Positions 1 through 10,318 of a stretch of 53,081 nt of DNA are shown here, piece by piece; within the stretch, counting starts at the first letter, position 1; each line of letters begins with the position of its first letter. The notes beneath the pieces are model-generated. The model did not search any database and was not told the DNA's origin. It saw only the letters and a program-made list of their open reading frames with translations. Location: positions 1-53,081 of the forward strand of contig DLGZ01000060.1 in assembly GCA_002482965.1 (NCBI GenBank), in the 5' to 3' direction. Made by a program: the position numbers and the translations under genes. This DNA comes from Verrucomicrobiaceae bacterium UBA7681. GTDB lineage: Bacteria > Verrucomicrobiota > Verrucomicrobiia > Verrucomicrobiales > Verrucomicrobiaceae.

Positions 1-1
1 C

Positions 2-3000
2 CTCAATCCGGCCACTGGCAACACTTTCACCGGCGGCGTGAGGGTTAGCCAGGGTACATTGGTGGGTGAAGCCAAAACCGGCGGCAACCCCTTTGGCACC
101 AACAATGCCTTCAACGTGGCCAACGGCACGCTGCGCTTGAACAACCACACCGGCGTGGCCAACTCCACCGCGAGCACGGGGGCCCTGACCATCAACACCG
201 GCAATGCAGCCCTCATTGTGGACAACACCGGTGGCGGCGGCACCACCCTGGGCTTTGGCTCGCTGGCACGCAGCAACAATGCCACGCTGACCGTCAAGGG
301 AATCGCCACCAACATTGGCACGGCCGGGAATGAAAAGATCAGCTTCACGGCAAGTCCCGCAGTGCTCAACGGCACCATTGGCACCTGGGCGGTGATCCAA
401 GGCATCGGCACGGACAACTCGGGCAATTACGCGACGATGAGCGGCGGCAATATTGTCACGGCGACATATGGCGGCACGGGAGATCTGGACCTTGCCACGG
501 GCTCAACGCAGTTGTTTGACGCCACTGGTGTGGGCGGGTCGCTGACGGCTGACCGCAGCGTGTATGCGTTCCGCACCGATTCGGACATCAATTTGGGAGG
601 ATACACGTTGAATTTGGGAGCGGCCAATTCGAGCACGCTGGGACAGGCGGGGATCATCCTGAACAACGGTGCGGGCATTGGCTTGGGGACGCTGAATTTT
701 GGCACCAACGCGTTGAATGTGTATGTAGACGACGCTGCAGTCTCGTTAATCTTCGCGTCGCTGACGAACTTCCGCAGCAACGTGAACAACACGCTGAGCA
801 CCAGCAATGTGGCCGCGCCGGCGGTGCTGGTGAAATACGGGCCAGGGACGCTGGAGCTGTCAGGAGCGAACACATTCCAGGGCAACGTGCAGGTGAACGA
901 GGGCACGCTGAGCTTGACGGCGGCCAACGTGATCCCGACGTTTGGGAACCTGAACGCGGTGACAGGGTCGATTGTGACGATCCAGCCCGGGGGGACAGTG
1001 CTGCTAAACAACTACAACCAGGAGTTTGGCAACCTGGCGGGCACCAGCGTGGTGAGTCCGGAGCAGAACACAGCGGGTACGCTGAATTTGGGCAGTGCGA
1101 CATTGATCGTCGGGCGGGAAGGCAGCAACCAGACATTCTCCGGACAGATCATTGGCGATGCGAATTCGGTGCTGACGAAGATAGGCGGCGGGCGACTGAT
1201 TCTGGACAACTGGAATACCGCAGCGCCAAATTCGCTGGGGACATTGGACATTGCGCAGGGATTTGTGCAGAGCTGGACCAACGACCAGTCATGGGCGACT
1301 CCGACCGGCTTTGCCTCGGCGATTCCCAGCACAACGACGATCCTGCTGCGCGGCGGCCAGTGGGAAGTGTACGCCCTCGGGGATAACACGGGCAACAGCC
1401 AGCGCATCCTGGTGGGCAATAACATCATTCATCGTGGCGGTGACAGCCAGTTGATCGTGAACCGGCCGGCGGTTGGTGGCCAGGCTGCCAGCAGCAAGCT
1501 GCTGACCTTCGGCACGCTGACCTTGGACGTGCAGCGTTTCCTGACCACAGGCGGCAACACTTTCATTCCTCGTTTTGACGGGCTCACGACACTGACCAAT
1601 CACGCGCGCATCCAGACGGATGTGCAGTTGGTGCTGGCGGGTGGCATTTCAGACGGTGGCATGGGATATACGATCAACAAGATAGGTGCCTCGGATCTGA
1701 CGATTTCCGGCGACAACAGCGCGACTTGGAGCGGTGGCCTTGTGCTCAGTGGTGGAACCATCTTGTTTGGCAACCGAGGCTCCGATGACATCCTCTATCC
1801 GGGAGTGACATTTGTTCCGAGCAGCACGGCAAACGCGGGCACGGGTGACATCGTGGTAACCCAGGGGTTCAGCGCCACAGGCAACAACCTCGCACTGCGA
1901 TTGAATGCACCAGGCAACTTGGTGGCAGGACAGGAAGTTCAGATTTTTGGCACGGAGCAGAACTGGACCAGTCGCATTGATATCGGCACTGATGCAGCGT
2001 TGACGAGCTACGGCTTGCGCTCGACGACAAATGGCTCTCTCGCATTGGGCATGGGAGATGCGGGCTTGTTTACTCAGGCGCTCGACGAGTCGCGCATGGG
2101 CAGCGGCAAATGGGGAATTTCCGCTTACGCGAATACGTTCTACATGGCGGACACGCTGGGAGCGGGGGTGGACAACGTCTATCACTTCACTGGCACCAAC
2201 GGAGCGACTTTGAGCTTCGTGAATGACAACGTGCTCACCGGCACCGCTTCGCTCGAAGTAGGTCGCAACCCGCTGGTTTCCGGCTCTGTGACGACGCAGG
2301 GCACCGTGGCAATCATCCGCGCTTATGGCAATCAGAACTACACTGGCAACACGACGATCCATCGCGGGGCGGACTTCGGTTCCATCGGCAACTATCTCGA
2401 GATCACTGGCAGCATCGCCTCCCCGATCATCGACATTTATGGCCGGCTCAATCTGCGTGGTTTGGCCTCAGTCACGGATGCGTCCGGTCTCAACAACATC
2501 AACACGGTCAACATTCTCCCAGGAGCTGTGCTGCGCTTCGATTACTCATTGGACGTGAATGACCAGTTCGTCGTCAGCCGGTTGAACAACAGCAACCTCG
2601 CCATTTCCAACAAGTGGGGGGACACAACCGGGATGACTCTGGACGGCTCCACTTTGAACATGGTGGCCGCCTCCCAGCACTATACCACGGAAGTGATTGG
2701 CAATCTTACGATCAAAGGCGGTGCCGGTCTCTATCTGGAACGCAACGGCACCAATGGCGGCATTGTTTTGAGCACAAGCAACATCGTCCGCTCGGGGCAG
2801 TCGACACTGGCCATTCGTCTGAATGCAGATGAGTTCGGACTCAATCAGTTCCAAGGCCAGCGCGTTTATGTCACCGATCCGGCATGGCTCGCCGCGAACT
2901 CCAGCAACGGAATGTTGAATCCCTGGTTGTTTGTGGCTCCCGCCGCCAGCAATACGACTCTCACCGCCTCCAATCTGTCCTACATCACGTACAACAATGT

Positions 3001-6000
3001 CACCGGCATGTCGTATGCACCTTGGACGGCCACCGGGACCGGTAATGCTTTCCTTCAAGGGCTGAACTCGAATTCGATCGCGTATTACAGCACCGCGGGG
3101 AATGCCGCCCTCACTGCTGTGTCCAACACCTACGCCTTGCGGGTGACAGGCACTACCACCATCTCGGGCAGCCAGCTCAATATTTACAGCGGCGGCCTCC
3201 TCACCAACGGTGCCGTGACTTTCAGCAACTCGCTCTACTTTGGCGACGGCACCACTGCGGTGGAAGGCATCATCTTCTCCCTCGACAACACGTTGTTGCT
3301 GTCGGGCAAGGTGACTGCGAACAGCCTGACACGTTCTGGGGCCAGCACGACACAGTTCACCAACACCACGAATGCCATCACGGGCAACCTTCAGATCAAC
3401 GGTGGCACGATCATTGGTGATGCGCCCGGCACCTTTGGCACTGCAAACATCACGTTGCATGCCGACTATTTGAACAACAACAACGGCTCGCAGATGCCGG
3501 TCTTGGCCTTCCGCACCGCCGGCGCGAACGGCACTTATAGCAACAGTGTCACCATCGCGAAGAACGTGCCGCTGGCACGCATCGACACCAACCGTTCCAG
3601 CGCTAGCGGCAGTGGCACCATCACCATTTCCTCACTGACGGTCGAAGGCACCGACACGCTGTCAGGTACGTTGGTGCAGTTTATCAACAACAACAGTTAC
3701 AACCTCAATGTGGCCGGCACCACCACCATCGGTGGCACCGGCCAGGTGGGCTTTTATGTCAACGGCGGTACCGTACAGCTGACTGACAAGGTGACCAGTG
3801 CCGTCGGCTTCATCAAGAGCGGTGACGGTATCCTGCGTCTCGATGCCGACAACATGACCACTCTCACAGGCACGGTCACCTTGGACCGTGGCGAAATTCG
3901 TCTGCAAAACATCGGTGCAACGACCAACGGTTACACGACTGGCTCAGGTGATTATATCTCGAACTTCGGTACCATCCGCCTGGCCAGCGCGGTCGCGAAC
4001 ACAGCGTTCTTCTCCGCCGCGAATCAAAAATTGTATGTGAATGGTCTGACTCTTCTCACTCTTGATCGCAATGGTGGCGCAGCCAACAACAAATACTTCG
4101 GCGTTGACAATGGTGGGCAGAAGATCATCACCTCGAACGACTCCTTCCTCATTGTGAACGGGCAGGACTCACTGGTGATCGAGGCGGGCCTCGTCCTCAA
4201 CGACATTCTCTCCTTCCGCACGGACACCACAACCTACCTGCGCGAAAAAGTGGAGGGCCGCGGCCGCCTCTCCAAGATGGGCCTCGGCTACCTGGTTCTG
4301 GACAGTTACAATGCACCCAACACTTTCAGTGGTGGTTTCGATGCTTTCAGTGGCATTACGCAGCTCAATGCTGCCAATGTCACCCTGGGGACCGGGGCGG
4401 TGCGTGTCTATGCCGGTGCCTATCTCGCGATGCTCAGCACAGCCAATCTGGGCACCACCGGGCTGACCTTGGTGGTCACCAGCGACAGCGCCCTGACGGT
4501 CATCGGCGTCCGCACTGCTGCGAACTTCAATTCGATCACCGCCGCCGTCGCTGCTCCTGGACTTATCCAAGGCAATGGTTTCGGTATTCTGAGCCTTGAG
4601 AACAATCAGACTCTGAGCACTGATCCCCTCATGGCCACTCGTGATGGCGGGCTCTTTAGCAATTGGTTCCTCGGTGGCGGCAATGGCAATGGCAACCTCA
4701 CGGCCAATAGCGTGACCCCCTGGGGCGTCAATGGTAATGAGTTCCGTCTCGGCGGCGCAGGCGGTACGCTCACAATCGGACCGGCCACCGCAGGTTTGGC
4801 ACAATTTGCCGACTCCCTCTCCGGCCCGAGCACCATGCTGCTGGGCGCGGGCATGAATCTCAACTCCTATGGCCAGGTCACCTTTAACAACAACGGCAAC
4901 AATACCTACAGCGGCGGCACTCTGCTGACACGCACGCGCAACACCGACAACAGCTACCGCGGCTTCGTTCTCTCCCTTCAGGGGGGCAACAACGGCACTC
5001 GCACACCACTCGGCACGGGGGCGGTGGAGGTCTTTGGTGAAGTGCGCATCGAGGGCGCTGCAGGCACTGCCGTCAGTTTGACCGGGGCCAATGCCAACGT
5101 GTGGAATCTGCATCCCTCCACCCGCCTTCGCTTTGACTTTGCCAGCCCCTATACCGGCACCAACACGGATGGTCGCTGGAGCGACACCGATGCCATCTTA
5201 CTCAACGGTGGCAGCTTGGAAATCATCGGCGACGACGCCGCCCCCGTGGCCAGTTCCGTTCAGTACTCCGAAACCGTCGGGGCGGTGACCGCCGCACTGG
5301 GTGCGGACATCTCAGTGGTACGCCGTGGCACTTTCTCCGCCGAATTGATTCTGGCCGACCTCATCCGGGACCTTGGCACCAGCGGCACGCTGACCATCCG
5401 TCATACTGCTGCCCTGCTGGGCGTGGCGGGTGCTACCAACGCAGAGCGTCTGATTGTCAGCGCCTGGTCCGGCGGCTCGGCGCCGATGAACAACAACATG
5501 ATCGATCCTTGGATCATCGACCGCAGCGAGCACCAGTTCCTGCGCTATGACCCGACCCTGGGTTTCCAGGTGATCAATGCCGGCAACACGCCCAACTATG
5601 TGGACACCGCCGCCACCACCCTGAACGGCAGTGTCAGCAGCCTGCTGCTGGATGGCACGGGCATTCTCAACTCCACTGGCAGTCCGGCCACCCTGGGTGT
5701 CGATCTGGATATCTATGCACTCCGTGTATCGGCTGACATCAACGTGAACACCAACGGCAACGCCAACAACATCATCATCCGCAGCGGCGGCCTGATCCAG
5801 GCGGCCAACACGCCGACGATCAACGCCAACTTGTACTTTGGTGCCAATGGTGATGGCACAGGTGAGGCGCTGATTCATGCGTCTAACAACACGCTGCAGA
5901 TCAACGGCAAAATTTATGCCAGCCAGGTGACGAAGTCGGGGCTGTCATTCCTGAACATCCGCGGAGATCAAACGCAGTTCCACGGCAACTGGGTCATTCA

Positions 6001-9000
6001 AGACGGTGGTATCCAGTTCCTCACTCCTGACTCTGTCGGTGATGGCACCAACCAGATCATCCTGGGCGGCGGTCACATGAACGACAACGACAACTACCTG
6101 CAGACCGCTTATTCGGAAGTGCGGTTCAACTTCAATCCCGGAACGCCGGATCTGTTCACCTGGCAGACAGGCAAGATCACCAGTTATGACATTGGGCGCA
6201 TCTACATGACCGGCATGGGCAGTGACCGTCTGATTCAGATCGCCGACATTGATCTCAGAACCACCAATACCACACCGGGAGCTGGCCAGGAAGGCCTGCT
6301 GGTCGTCCAGGTGGACTCCTCGCGTGACACCACGCGCACCGGCACAGTGACGCTGTATGACGATTATCAATTGTGGGTTGAAGCAGGCAGCTTCGGCCCC
6401 GGGTCCACCACGGGTTTGCAACTCGGTTCAGGCACTGGCGTGGGCGGCTTGAACAACCAAGGGCTGTATGACTTCCGCAAGGTTGGGGACGGCATGCTCA
6501 TTCTCGGTGACAACAGCAGCAGCTTCACCGGCGGGCGCACCTTAACCATTTCGGAAGGTGGGGCACGTGTGACCAGCAACGGTGCCTTTGGTGACAACAC
6601 GGTCAATGCTGTGATCAGTTCCACCGGCGCACTCGAAATTGCCGTGTCCAACTGGGCACCGACAGCGAACTTGGTGCAGGCATGGGGCTCGATTGAGCGC
6701 TGGGCGGTCAGCGATGCACGTGGCTCGGGTGATTACACCATAGGCACTGGCGTGAATCTGCAGGTCTTCGCCGACCTCACCGGCACACGCACCATCACCC
6801 TCACTGGCGGCTCCCTCATGGGCTACATGCCGCTGGATTACGACGAAGTGGCCATCATCCAGACCATCCACAGCGGCGTGACCATCAACCTCAGCGCCGA
6901 CTCCTACCTCGGACAGAACTATCCTGCCGGCATCTCAAGCGGTCAGAACTCACTCTATTACGACATGGGCAAGCTCAACACGACGTTGAACTTGAATCCG
7001 AATGACATTGGCCTGCGCGGATCCTATCTGCAGATCGACGGCAATATCACCGGGAATTACAACCTGACCAAAACCGGCCAGGACATCATCAAACTCTCCG
7101 GCACGGGCAACACCTACGGCAGCACCAGTGTCGAAAACGGCATCCTGCAGCTCGGTGCAAACAACGTCCTGCCTCTCAACGGCACCCTTACAACCAAGTT
7201 CGTCGGCATGTTTGACCTCAACGGCTACAACCAGGAAGTGGCCGGACTGGTTGGAGATGGTGGTTCCGTCAACAATGGTGGCTTTGACGACAACACGCTG
7301 ACAGTCAACCAGGCTGCTGACACGATCTACGGTGGTCAGTTGAACGGCAATGTGACCCTCCGCAAGAAGGGGGCGGGCAAACTCACCCTCACCTCTCTCA
7401 ACAGCTATCGTGGCGGCACCGTTTTCGAAGACGGCACGCTATCCATCGCTCAGGCTTCCAGTCTTGGTTACGTCTCCCTGACTTTCCGTGCCGACGCTCT
7501 GCGTTTCGCGGGTGGCACACTCGAGGTGACCGATAACACCACGCTTGCTGCAACAACGGGAGTGACACTAGACGCTCCTGGTGGAGTGATCGCCGTCGCA
7601 ACTGGAAAGACTTTCACTGTTGATTCGGTCCTTACAGGTGCAGGTGCGCTGACTTTGGCCGATGCAGGCACCGTGAAATTGAATGCCGCTGGCTCTGATT
7701 ATTCCGGCGACACGAATGTCATTTCGGGAGAGCTGACAGGAGGCATGGCAAATGCATTCTCGTCCAAATCCCGTCAAATCATCACGGGTGACACGCTCTT
7801 CGGCACTCTTAATCTCGGCGGATACAATCAGTTCATTGGCTCTCTTGCCAGCACTGGGGCCGCTCAGGCAAATGCTTCTGTGGTATTGGGTTCGAACGTC
7901 TTGACTGTGGGCGGAGATAACACCTCCGGGGCCGTTTATGCGGGCAGCATCACCGGCAGTGGCGTCTTCCGGGTCAACACCTACGGCTCGCAGACACTCT
8001 CCACCGCAGATAACTCGGCGCAGACCTGGACCACCGAGATCGCCAGTGGCCAGCTTACGGTTTCAAACAATGGCCAGCTCGGCAGTGGTGATGTCACACT
8101 CGGCATCGTCGGTGTGACCAGCACGGATGATCGCACCGTGCTTGATCTCCAAGGAACGACGCTGGTAAACAACATCATCGTCAATAACACGAACTCCATT
8201 GGTGTCAGCGTCATCCAGGCCTCCACGGCACAAGATTCTTCCATCACGGGATCGGTGACGCTCAACCGGGACATCTTTGCCGGTGCCGCCTCAGGCCAGA
8301 AGTTGGGCCTTGGCGGAACCGTGAGTGGCGCAGGCCGCATCACTGTCGTGGACAGCGGTACCGTCGTTCTTAATGGAGCCAACAGCTATGGCACAGGGGT
8401 TGCGGGCACCGCCGGCGTCGCCATTGATGGCGGCACCGTCATCCGTTCCGGCATCGTTGAAGTCGGCGGCAGCAGCGCTCTTGGAGCCAAGCATGTCGAA
8501 CTCGGTGACATCCGCACAGTGATGGCCACGGCCGTTGATCGTGCCACCACCGTCAGCCTCACTCTTGCCGGTGGCACCTTCAATCCAACCGGTGGCGGTT
8601 CGCAGTCAGGCGCCTTCACCGGCGTTTCCTCCACCGTGGACGGAAACACCTACGGTGCGGGCGATGTCGGCAAGACCATTCTGGTCAAGGATGAGGAAGC
8701 CAATCCTGGCAGCAATGGCATCTACACCATCGTCAGCGTCTCCGGTGGCACGATGAATCTCGTTCGGAATGTCGAATTCGATGCACCGGTTGAGATGAAA
8801 TACGGCACACAGTTCACCGTCACCAACGGCACCTCGGCCACAAAATCATTCTTCATGATGGAACCGGATGTGGAGCAATGCTGCCTGCCCGTCGCCGACC
8901 CGATCCGCTTCCATGAGGAGACGGCTGTTAATAACGTGGCTCTGCTGATCAACACGGGTGGCTTGAATCTCTCCAATGCCATGGATGTCAATGCGACGGC

Positions 9001-10069
9001 CGGCACCGGAAGTGTCACCGTTGGCGGAGCAGCCAGCCTCATCACAGGTGCTTCCACCTTTAGCGGCAACATGGTGCTGCAGAATCTCCAGTCGGGTGCC
9101 ACTGGCATCGAAACCCAGACGGTCACTCTGACCTCTGCCACAAATGGCACGGGCACCGGCATCACCTTCTCGGGAGTCATTTCTGAGGCCGATTCGGCCA
9201 ACGACACGCTCTCCATTGAGAAGACCGGCACCGGCACTGTCACGCTTACTGGCGACAACACCTACCATGGCACTACCGCAGTCACCGCCGGCACCCTGAG
9301 CCTTGGAACCGGTGGCTCCATTGACGACACCACCTTCATTCGTGTGGACAGTGGTGCGACCTTTGCCACTGGGACCAGCGGCTACACCACAGACGCTACA
9401 GTCAGCGGCTCCGGCACCGTTCTTGGGAATCTGACCATTGGCAGCAATGTCGGAGACATCAATGCAGTTGGCGTCCTTAAGCCCGGCGATAGCACGGGTG
9501 GCTTGCTGGCCAACGCTGGCAATCAGGTGGGAACGCTTACGGTCACAGGGAATCTCACCCTCGCAGCAGGTGGCACTCGCCTCGAAATGCAGCTCGGTAG
9601 TGCCTTTGCCGCAGATGCCAACGACAGTGTTGGGTTCGCCACACGCCTTGGGAATGGCTCGTTTGATTCCTGGCTCACGGACAATTCCGACAACCACATC
9701 ACCAATTGGGAGACCGGCGCCGGCAGCCATGACCGCCTGAACATTTCCGGCTCATTGAACTTGACTGCGAATGGCCAGATCAGCATCACCAATCCAGATT
9801 CCTACAGCATCGCGCACGGGGATGTCTTCGATCTCATCGACTGGGCTTCCCTTAGCCAGGGCTCCTTCAGTTTTGGCGGCACCTATCGCGATGGCGGTTC
9901 GCTGGGCGACTTGATCCTGCCCACTCTCGGCTCCGGTCTGGTCTGGAACACCGCGTTGTTCGAGACCAACGGTATTCTGGTGGTCGTTCCGGAACCGAGC
10001 CGAGCGCTGCTCCTGCTGTTTGGTCTTCTGGGCCTCTTCTTGCGCCGCCGCCGCCGCTCTTCCATTTGA
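2..10069 (+). CDS. Giant PEP-CTERM beta-strand-repeat surface protein (5' end outside window)
   Basis: The frame is open from base 2, and the residues before the first in-window GTG (38) already form a repeat unit, so the true start lies upstream. The visible part exceeds 3,340 residues, almost all Gly/Asn/Thr/Ser-rich with recurring 'NT(F/Y)xGG...V..GTL.L' units. That is the autotransporter-associated beta-strand (PATR-type) repeat, expected to fold as a long parallel beta-solenoid. The C-terminus is not a beta-barrel: it ends in VPEPS, a hydrophobic helix and a run of five arginines, a textbook PEP-CTERM sorting tail. The protein is therefore probably exported and processed by an exosortase system rather than self-translocated. 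A domain near residues 2870-2960 with an NGIYTI motif and a CC pair breaks the repeat pattern. Related blocks recur about every 860 residues. A structural or adhesive role is inferred. Family call firm, function not. Confidence 0.85.
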   Translation, partial: LNPATGNTFTGGVRVSQGTLVGEAKTGGNPFGTNNAFNVANGTLRLNNHTGVANSTASTGALTINTGNAALIVDNTGGGGTTLGFGSLARSNNATLTVKGIATNIGTAGNEKISFTASPAVLNGTIGTWAVIQGIGTDNSGNYATMSGGNIVTATYGGTGDLDLATGSTQLFDATGVGGSLTADRSVYAFRTDSDINLGGYTLNLGAANSSTLGQAGIILNNGAGIGLGTLNFGTNALNVYVDDAAVSLIFASLTNFRSNVNNTLSTSNVAAPAVLVKYGPGTLELSGANTFQGNVQVNEGTLSLTAANVIPTFGNLNAVTGSIVTIQPGGTVLLNNYNQEFGNLAGTSVVSPEQNTAGTLNLGSATLIVGREGSNQTFSGQIIGDANSVLTKIGGGRLILDNWNTAAPNSLGTLDIAQGFVQSWTNDQSWATPTGFASAIPSTTTILLRGGQWEVYALGDNTGNSQRILVGNNIIHRGGDSQLIVNRPAVGGQAASSKLLTFGTLTLDVQRFLTTGGNTFIPRFDGLTTLTNHARIQTDVQLVLAGGISDGGMGYTINKIGASDLTISGDNSATWSGGLVLSGGTILFGNRGSDDILYPGVTFVPSSTANAGTGDIVVTQGFSATGNNLALRLNAPGNLVAGQEVQIFGTEQNWTSRIDIGTDAALTSYGLRSTTNGSLALGMGDAGLFTQALDESRMGSGKWGISAYANTFYMADTLGAGVDNVYHFTGTNGATLSFVNDNVLTGTASLEVGRNPLVSGSVTTQGTVAIIRAYGNQNYTGNTTIHRGADFGSIGNYLEITGSIASPIIDIYGRLNLRGLASVTDASGLNNINTVNILPGAVLRFDYSLDVNDQFVVSRLNNSNLAISNKWGDTTGMTLDGSTLNMVAASQHYTTEVIGNLTIKGGAGLYLERNGTNGGIVLSTSNIVRSGQSTLAIRLNADEFGLNQFQGQRVYVTDPAWLAANSSNGMLNPWLFVAPAASNTTLTASNLSYITYNNVTGMSYAPWTATGTGNAFLQGLNSNSIAYYSTAGNAALTAVSNTYALRVTGTTTISGSQLNIYSGGLLTNGAVTFSNSLYFGDGTTAVEGIIFSLDNTLLLSGKVTANSLTRSGASTTQFTNTTNAITGNLQINGGTIIGDAPGTFGTANITLHADYLNNNNGSQMPVLAFRTAGANGTYSNSVTIAKNVPLARIDTNRSSASGSGTITISSLTVEGTDTLSGTLVQFINNNSYNLNVAGTTTIGGTGQVGFYVNGGTVQLTDKVTSAVGFIKSGDGILRLDADNMTTLTGTVTLDRGEIRLQNIGATTNGYTTGSGDYISNFGTIRLASAVANTAFFSAANQKLYVNGLTLLTLDRNGGAANNKYFGVDNGGQKIITSNDSFLIVNGQDSLVIEAGLVLNDILSFRTDTTTYLREKVEGRGRLSKMGLGYLVLDSYNAPNTFSGGFDAFSGITQLNAANVTLGTGAVRVYAGAYLAMLSTANLGTTGLTLVVTSDSALTVIGVRTAANFNSITAAVAAPGLIQGNGFGILSLENNQTLSTDPLMATRDGGLFSNWFLGGGNGNGNLTANSVTPWGVNGNEFRLGGAGGTLTIGPATAGLAQFADSLSGPSTMLLGAGMNLNSYGQVTFNNNGNNTYSGGTLLTRTRNTDNSYRGFVLSLQGGNNGTRTPLGTGAVEVFGEVRIEGAAGTAVSLTGANANVWNLHPSTRLRFDFASPYTGTNTDGRWSDTDAILLNGGSLEIIGDDAAPVASSVQYSETVGAVTAALGADISVVRRGTFSAELILADLIRDLGTSGTLTIRHTAALLGVAGATNAERLIVSAWSGGSAPMNNNMIDPWIIDRSEHQFLRYDPTLGFQVINAGNTPNYVDTAATTLNGSVSSLLLDGTGILNSTGSPATLGVDLDIYALRVSADINVNTNGNANNIIIRSGGLIQAANTPTINANLYFGANGDGTGEALIHASNNTLQINGKIYASQVTKSGLSFLNIRGDQTQFHGNWVIQDGGIQFLTPDSVGDGTNQIILGGGHMNDNDNYLQTAYSEVRFNFNPGTPDLFTWQTGKITSYDIGRIYMTGMGSDRLIQIADIDLRTTNTTPGAGQEGLLVVQVDSSRDTTRTGTVTLYDDYQLWVEAGSFGPGSTTGLQLGSGTGVGGLNNQGLYDFRKVGDGMLILGDNSSSFTGGRTLTISEGGARVTSNGAFGDNTVNAVISSTGALEIAVSNWAPTANLVQAWGSIERWAVSDARGSGDYTIGTGVNLQVFADLTGTRTITLTGGSLMGYMPLDYDEVAIIQTIHSGVTINLSADSYLGQNYPAGISSGQNSLYYDMGKLNTTLNLNPNDIGLRGSYLQIDGNITGNYNLTKTGQDIIKLSGTGNTYGSTSVENGILQLGANNVLPLNGTLTTKFVGMFDLNGYNQEVAGLVGDGGSVNNGGFDDNTLTVNQAADTIYGGQLNGNVTLRKKGAGKLTLTSLNSYRGGTVFEDGTLSIAQASSLGYVSLTFRADALRFAGGTLEVTDNTTLAATTGVTLDAPGGVIAVATGKTFTVDSVLTGAGALTLADAGTVKLNAAGSDYSGDTNVISGELTGGMANAFSSKSRQIITGDTLFGTLNLGGYNQFIGSLASTGAAQANASVVLGSNVLTVGGDNTSGAVYAGSITGSGVFRVNTYGSQTLSTADNSAQTWTTEIASGQLTVSNNGQLGSGDVTLGIVGVTSTDDRTVLDLQGTTLVNNIIVNNTNSIGVSVIQASTAQDSSITGSVTLNRDIFAGAASGQKLGLGGTVSGAGRITVVDSGTVVLNGANSYGTGVAGTAGVAIDGGTVIRSGIVEVGGSSALGAKHVELGDIRTVMATAVDRATTVSLTLAGGTFNPTGGGSQSGAFTGVSSTVDGNTYGAGDVGKTILVKDEEANPGSNGIYTIVSVSGGTMNLVRNVEFDAPVEMKYGTQFTVTNGTSATKSFFMMEPDVEQCCLPVADPIRFHEETAVNNVALLINTGGLNLSNAMDVNATAGTGSVTVGGAASLITGASTFSGNMVLQNLQSGATGIETQTVTLTSATNGTGTGITFSGVISEADSANDTLSIEKTGTGTVTLTGDNTYHGTTAVTAGTLSLGTGGSIDDTTFIRVDSGATFATGTSGYTTDATVSGSGTVLGNLTIGSNVGDINAVGVLKPGDSTGGLLANAGNQVGTLTVTGNLTLAAGGTRLEMQLGSAFAADANDSVGFATRLGNGSFDSWLTDNSDNHITNWETGAGSHDRLNISGSLNLTANGQISITNPDSYSIAHGDVFDLIDWASLSQGSFSFGGTYRDGGSLGDLILPTLGSGLVWNTALFETNGILVVVPEPSRALLLLFGLLGLFLRRRRRSSI

Positions 10070-10080
10070 TGGCGGGTTTG

Positions 10081-10102
10081 GCCGCGCGCTCGGTCGCGCG
10101 GC
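10081..10102 (+). other. GC-rich hairpin after the giant gene
   Basis: Eight-base perfect inverted repeat (GCCGCGCG / CGCGCGGC) with a 6-nt loop, 11 bp after the stop codon and just before a second, T-tailed hairpin. It probably helps termination or protects the 3' end of the long mRNA. Confidence 0.5.
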
Positions 10103-10108
10103 TTATGG

Positions 10109-10136
10109 CTGGCTGGAATGGTTCCAGCCAGTTTTT
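10109..10136 (+). terminator. Rho-independent terminator of the giant PEP-CTERM gene
   Basis: A perfect 10-bp stem (CTGGCTGGAA / TTCCAGCCAG) with a 3-nt loop is followed directly by five T residues. It lies 40 bp after the stop codon, with no plus-strand gene close downstream. Confidence 0.85.
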
Positions 10137-10318
10137 GGGGCCGAATGCTGAGTTCGGGTGGCCCTCTGCCTACCTTGAACGAAACGGCGAAGAACCTTGA
10201 CACAGGCTCTCCATCTCGATTCTCATCAGCGGAAGCTGCTGTGGATGCGGCGGATGGAGGCAGCTCCAAAGAGAAGCTAACTTCAACAAGTCGAAATTTC
10301 TGGAGAGGCAGCTTGCGC

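Noticed and set aside
1..10069. Classical autotransporter (type V secretion)
   Set aside because: Repeats are autotransporter-associated, but the C-terminus is a PEP-CTERM tail, not a 12-strand beta-barrel.
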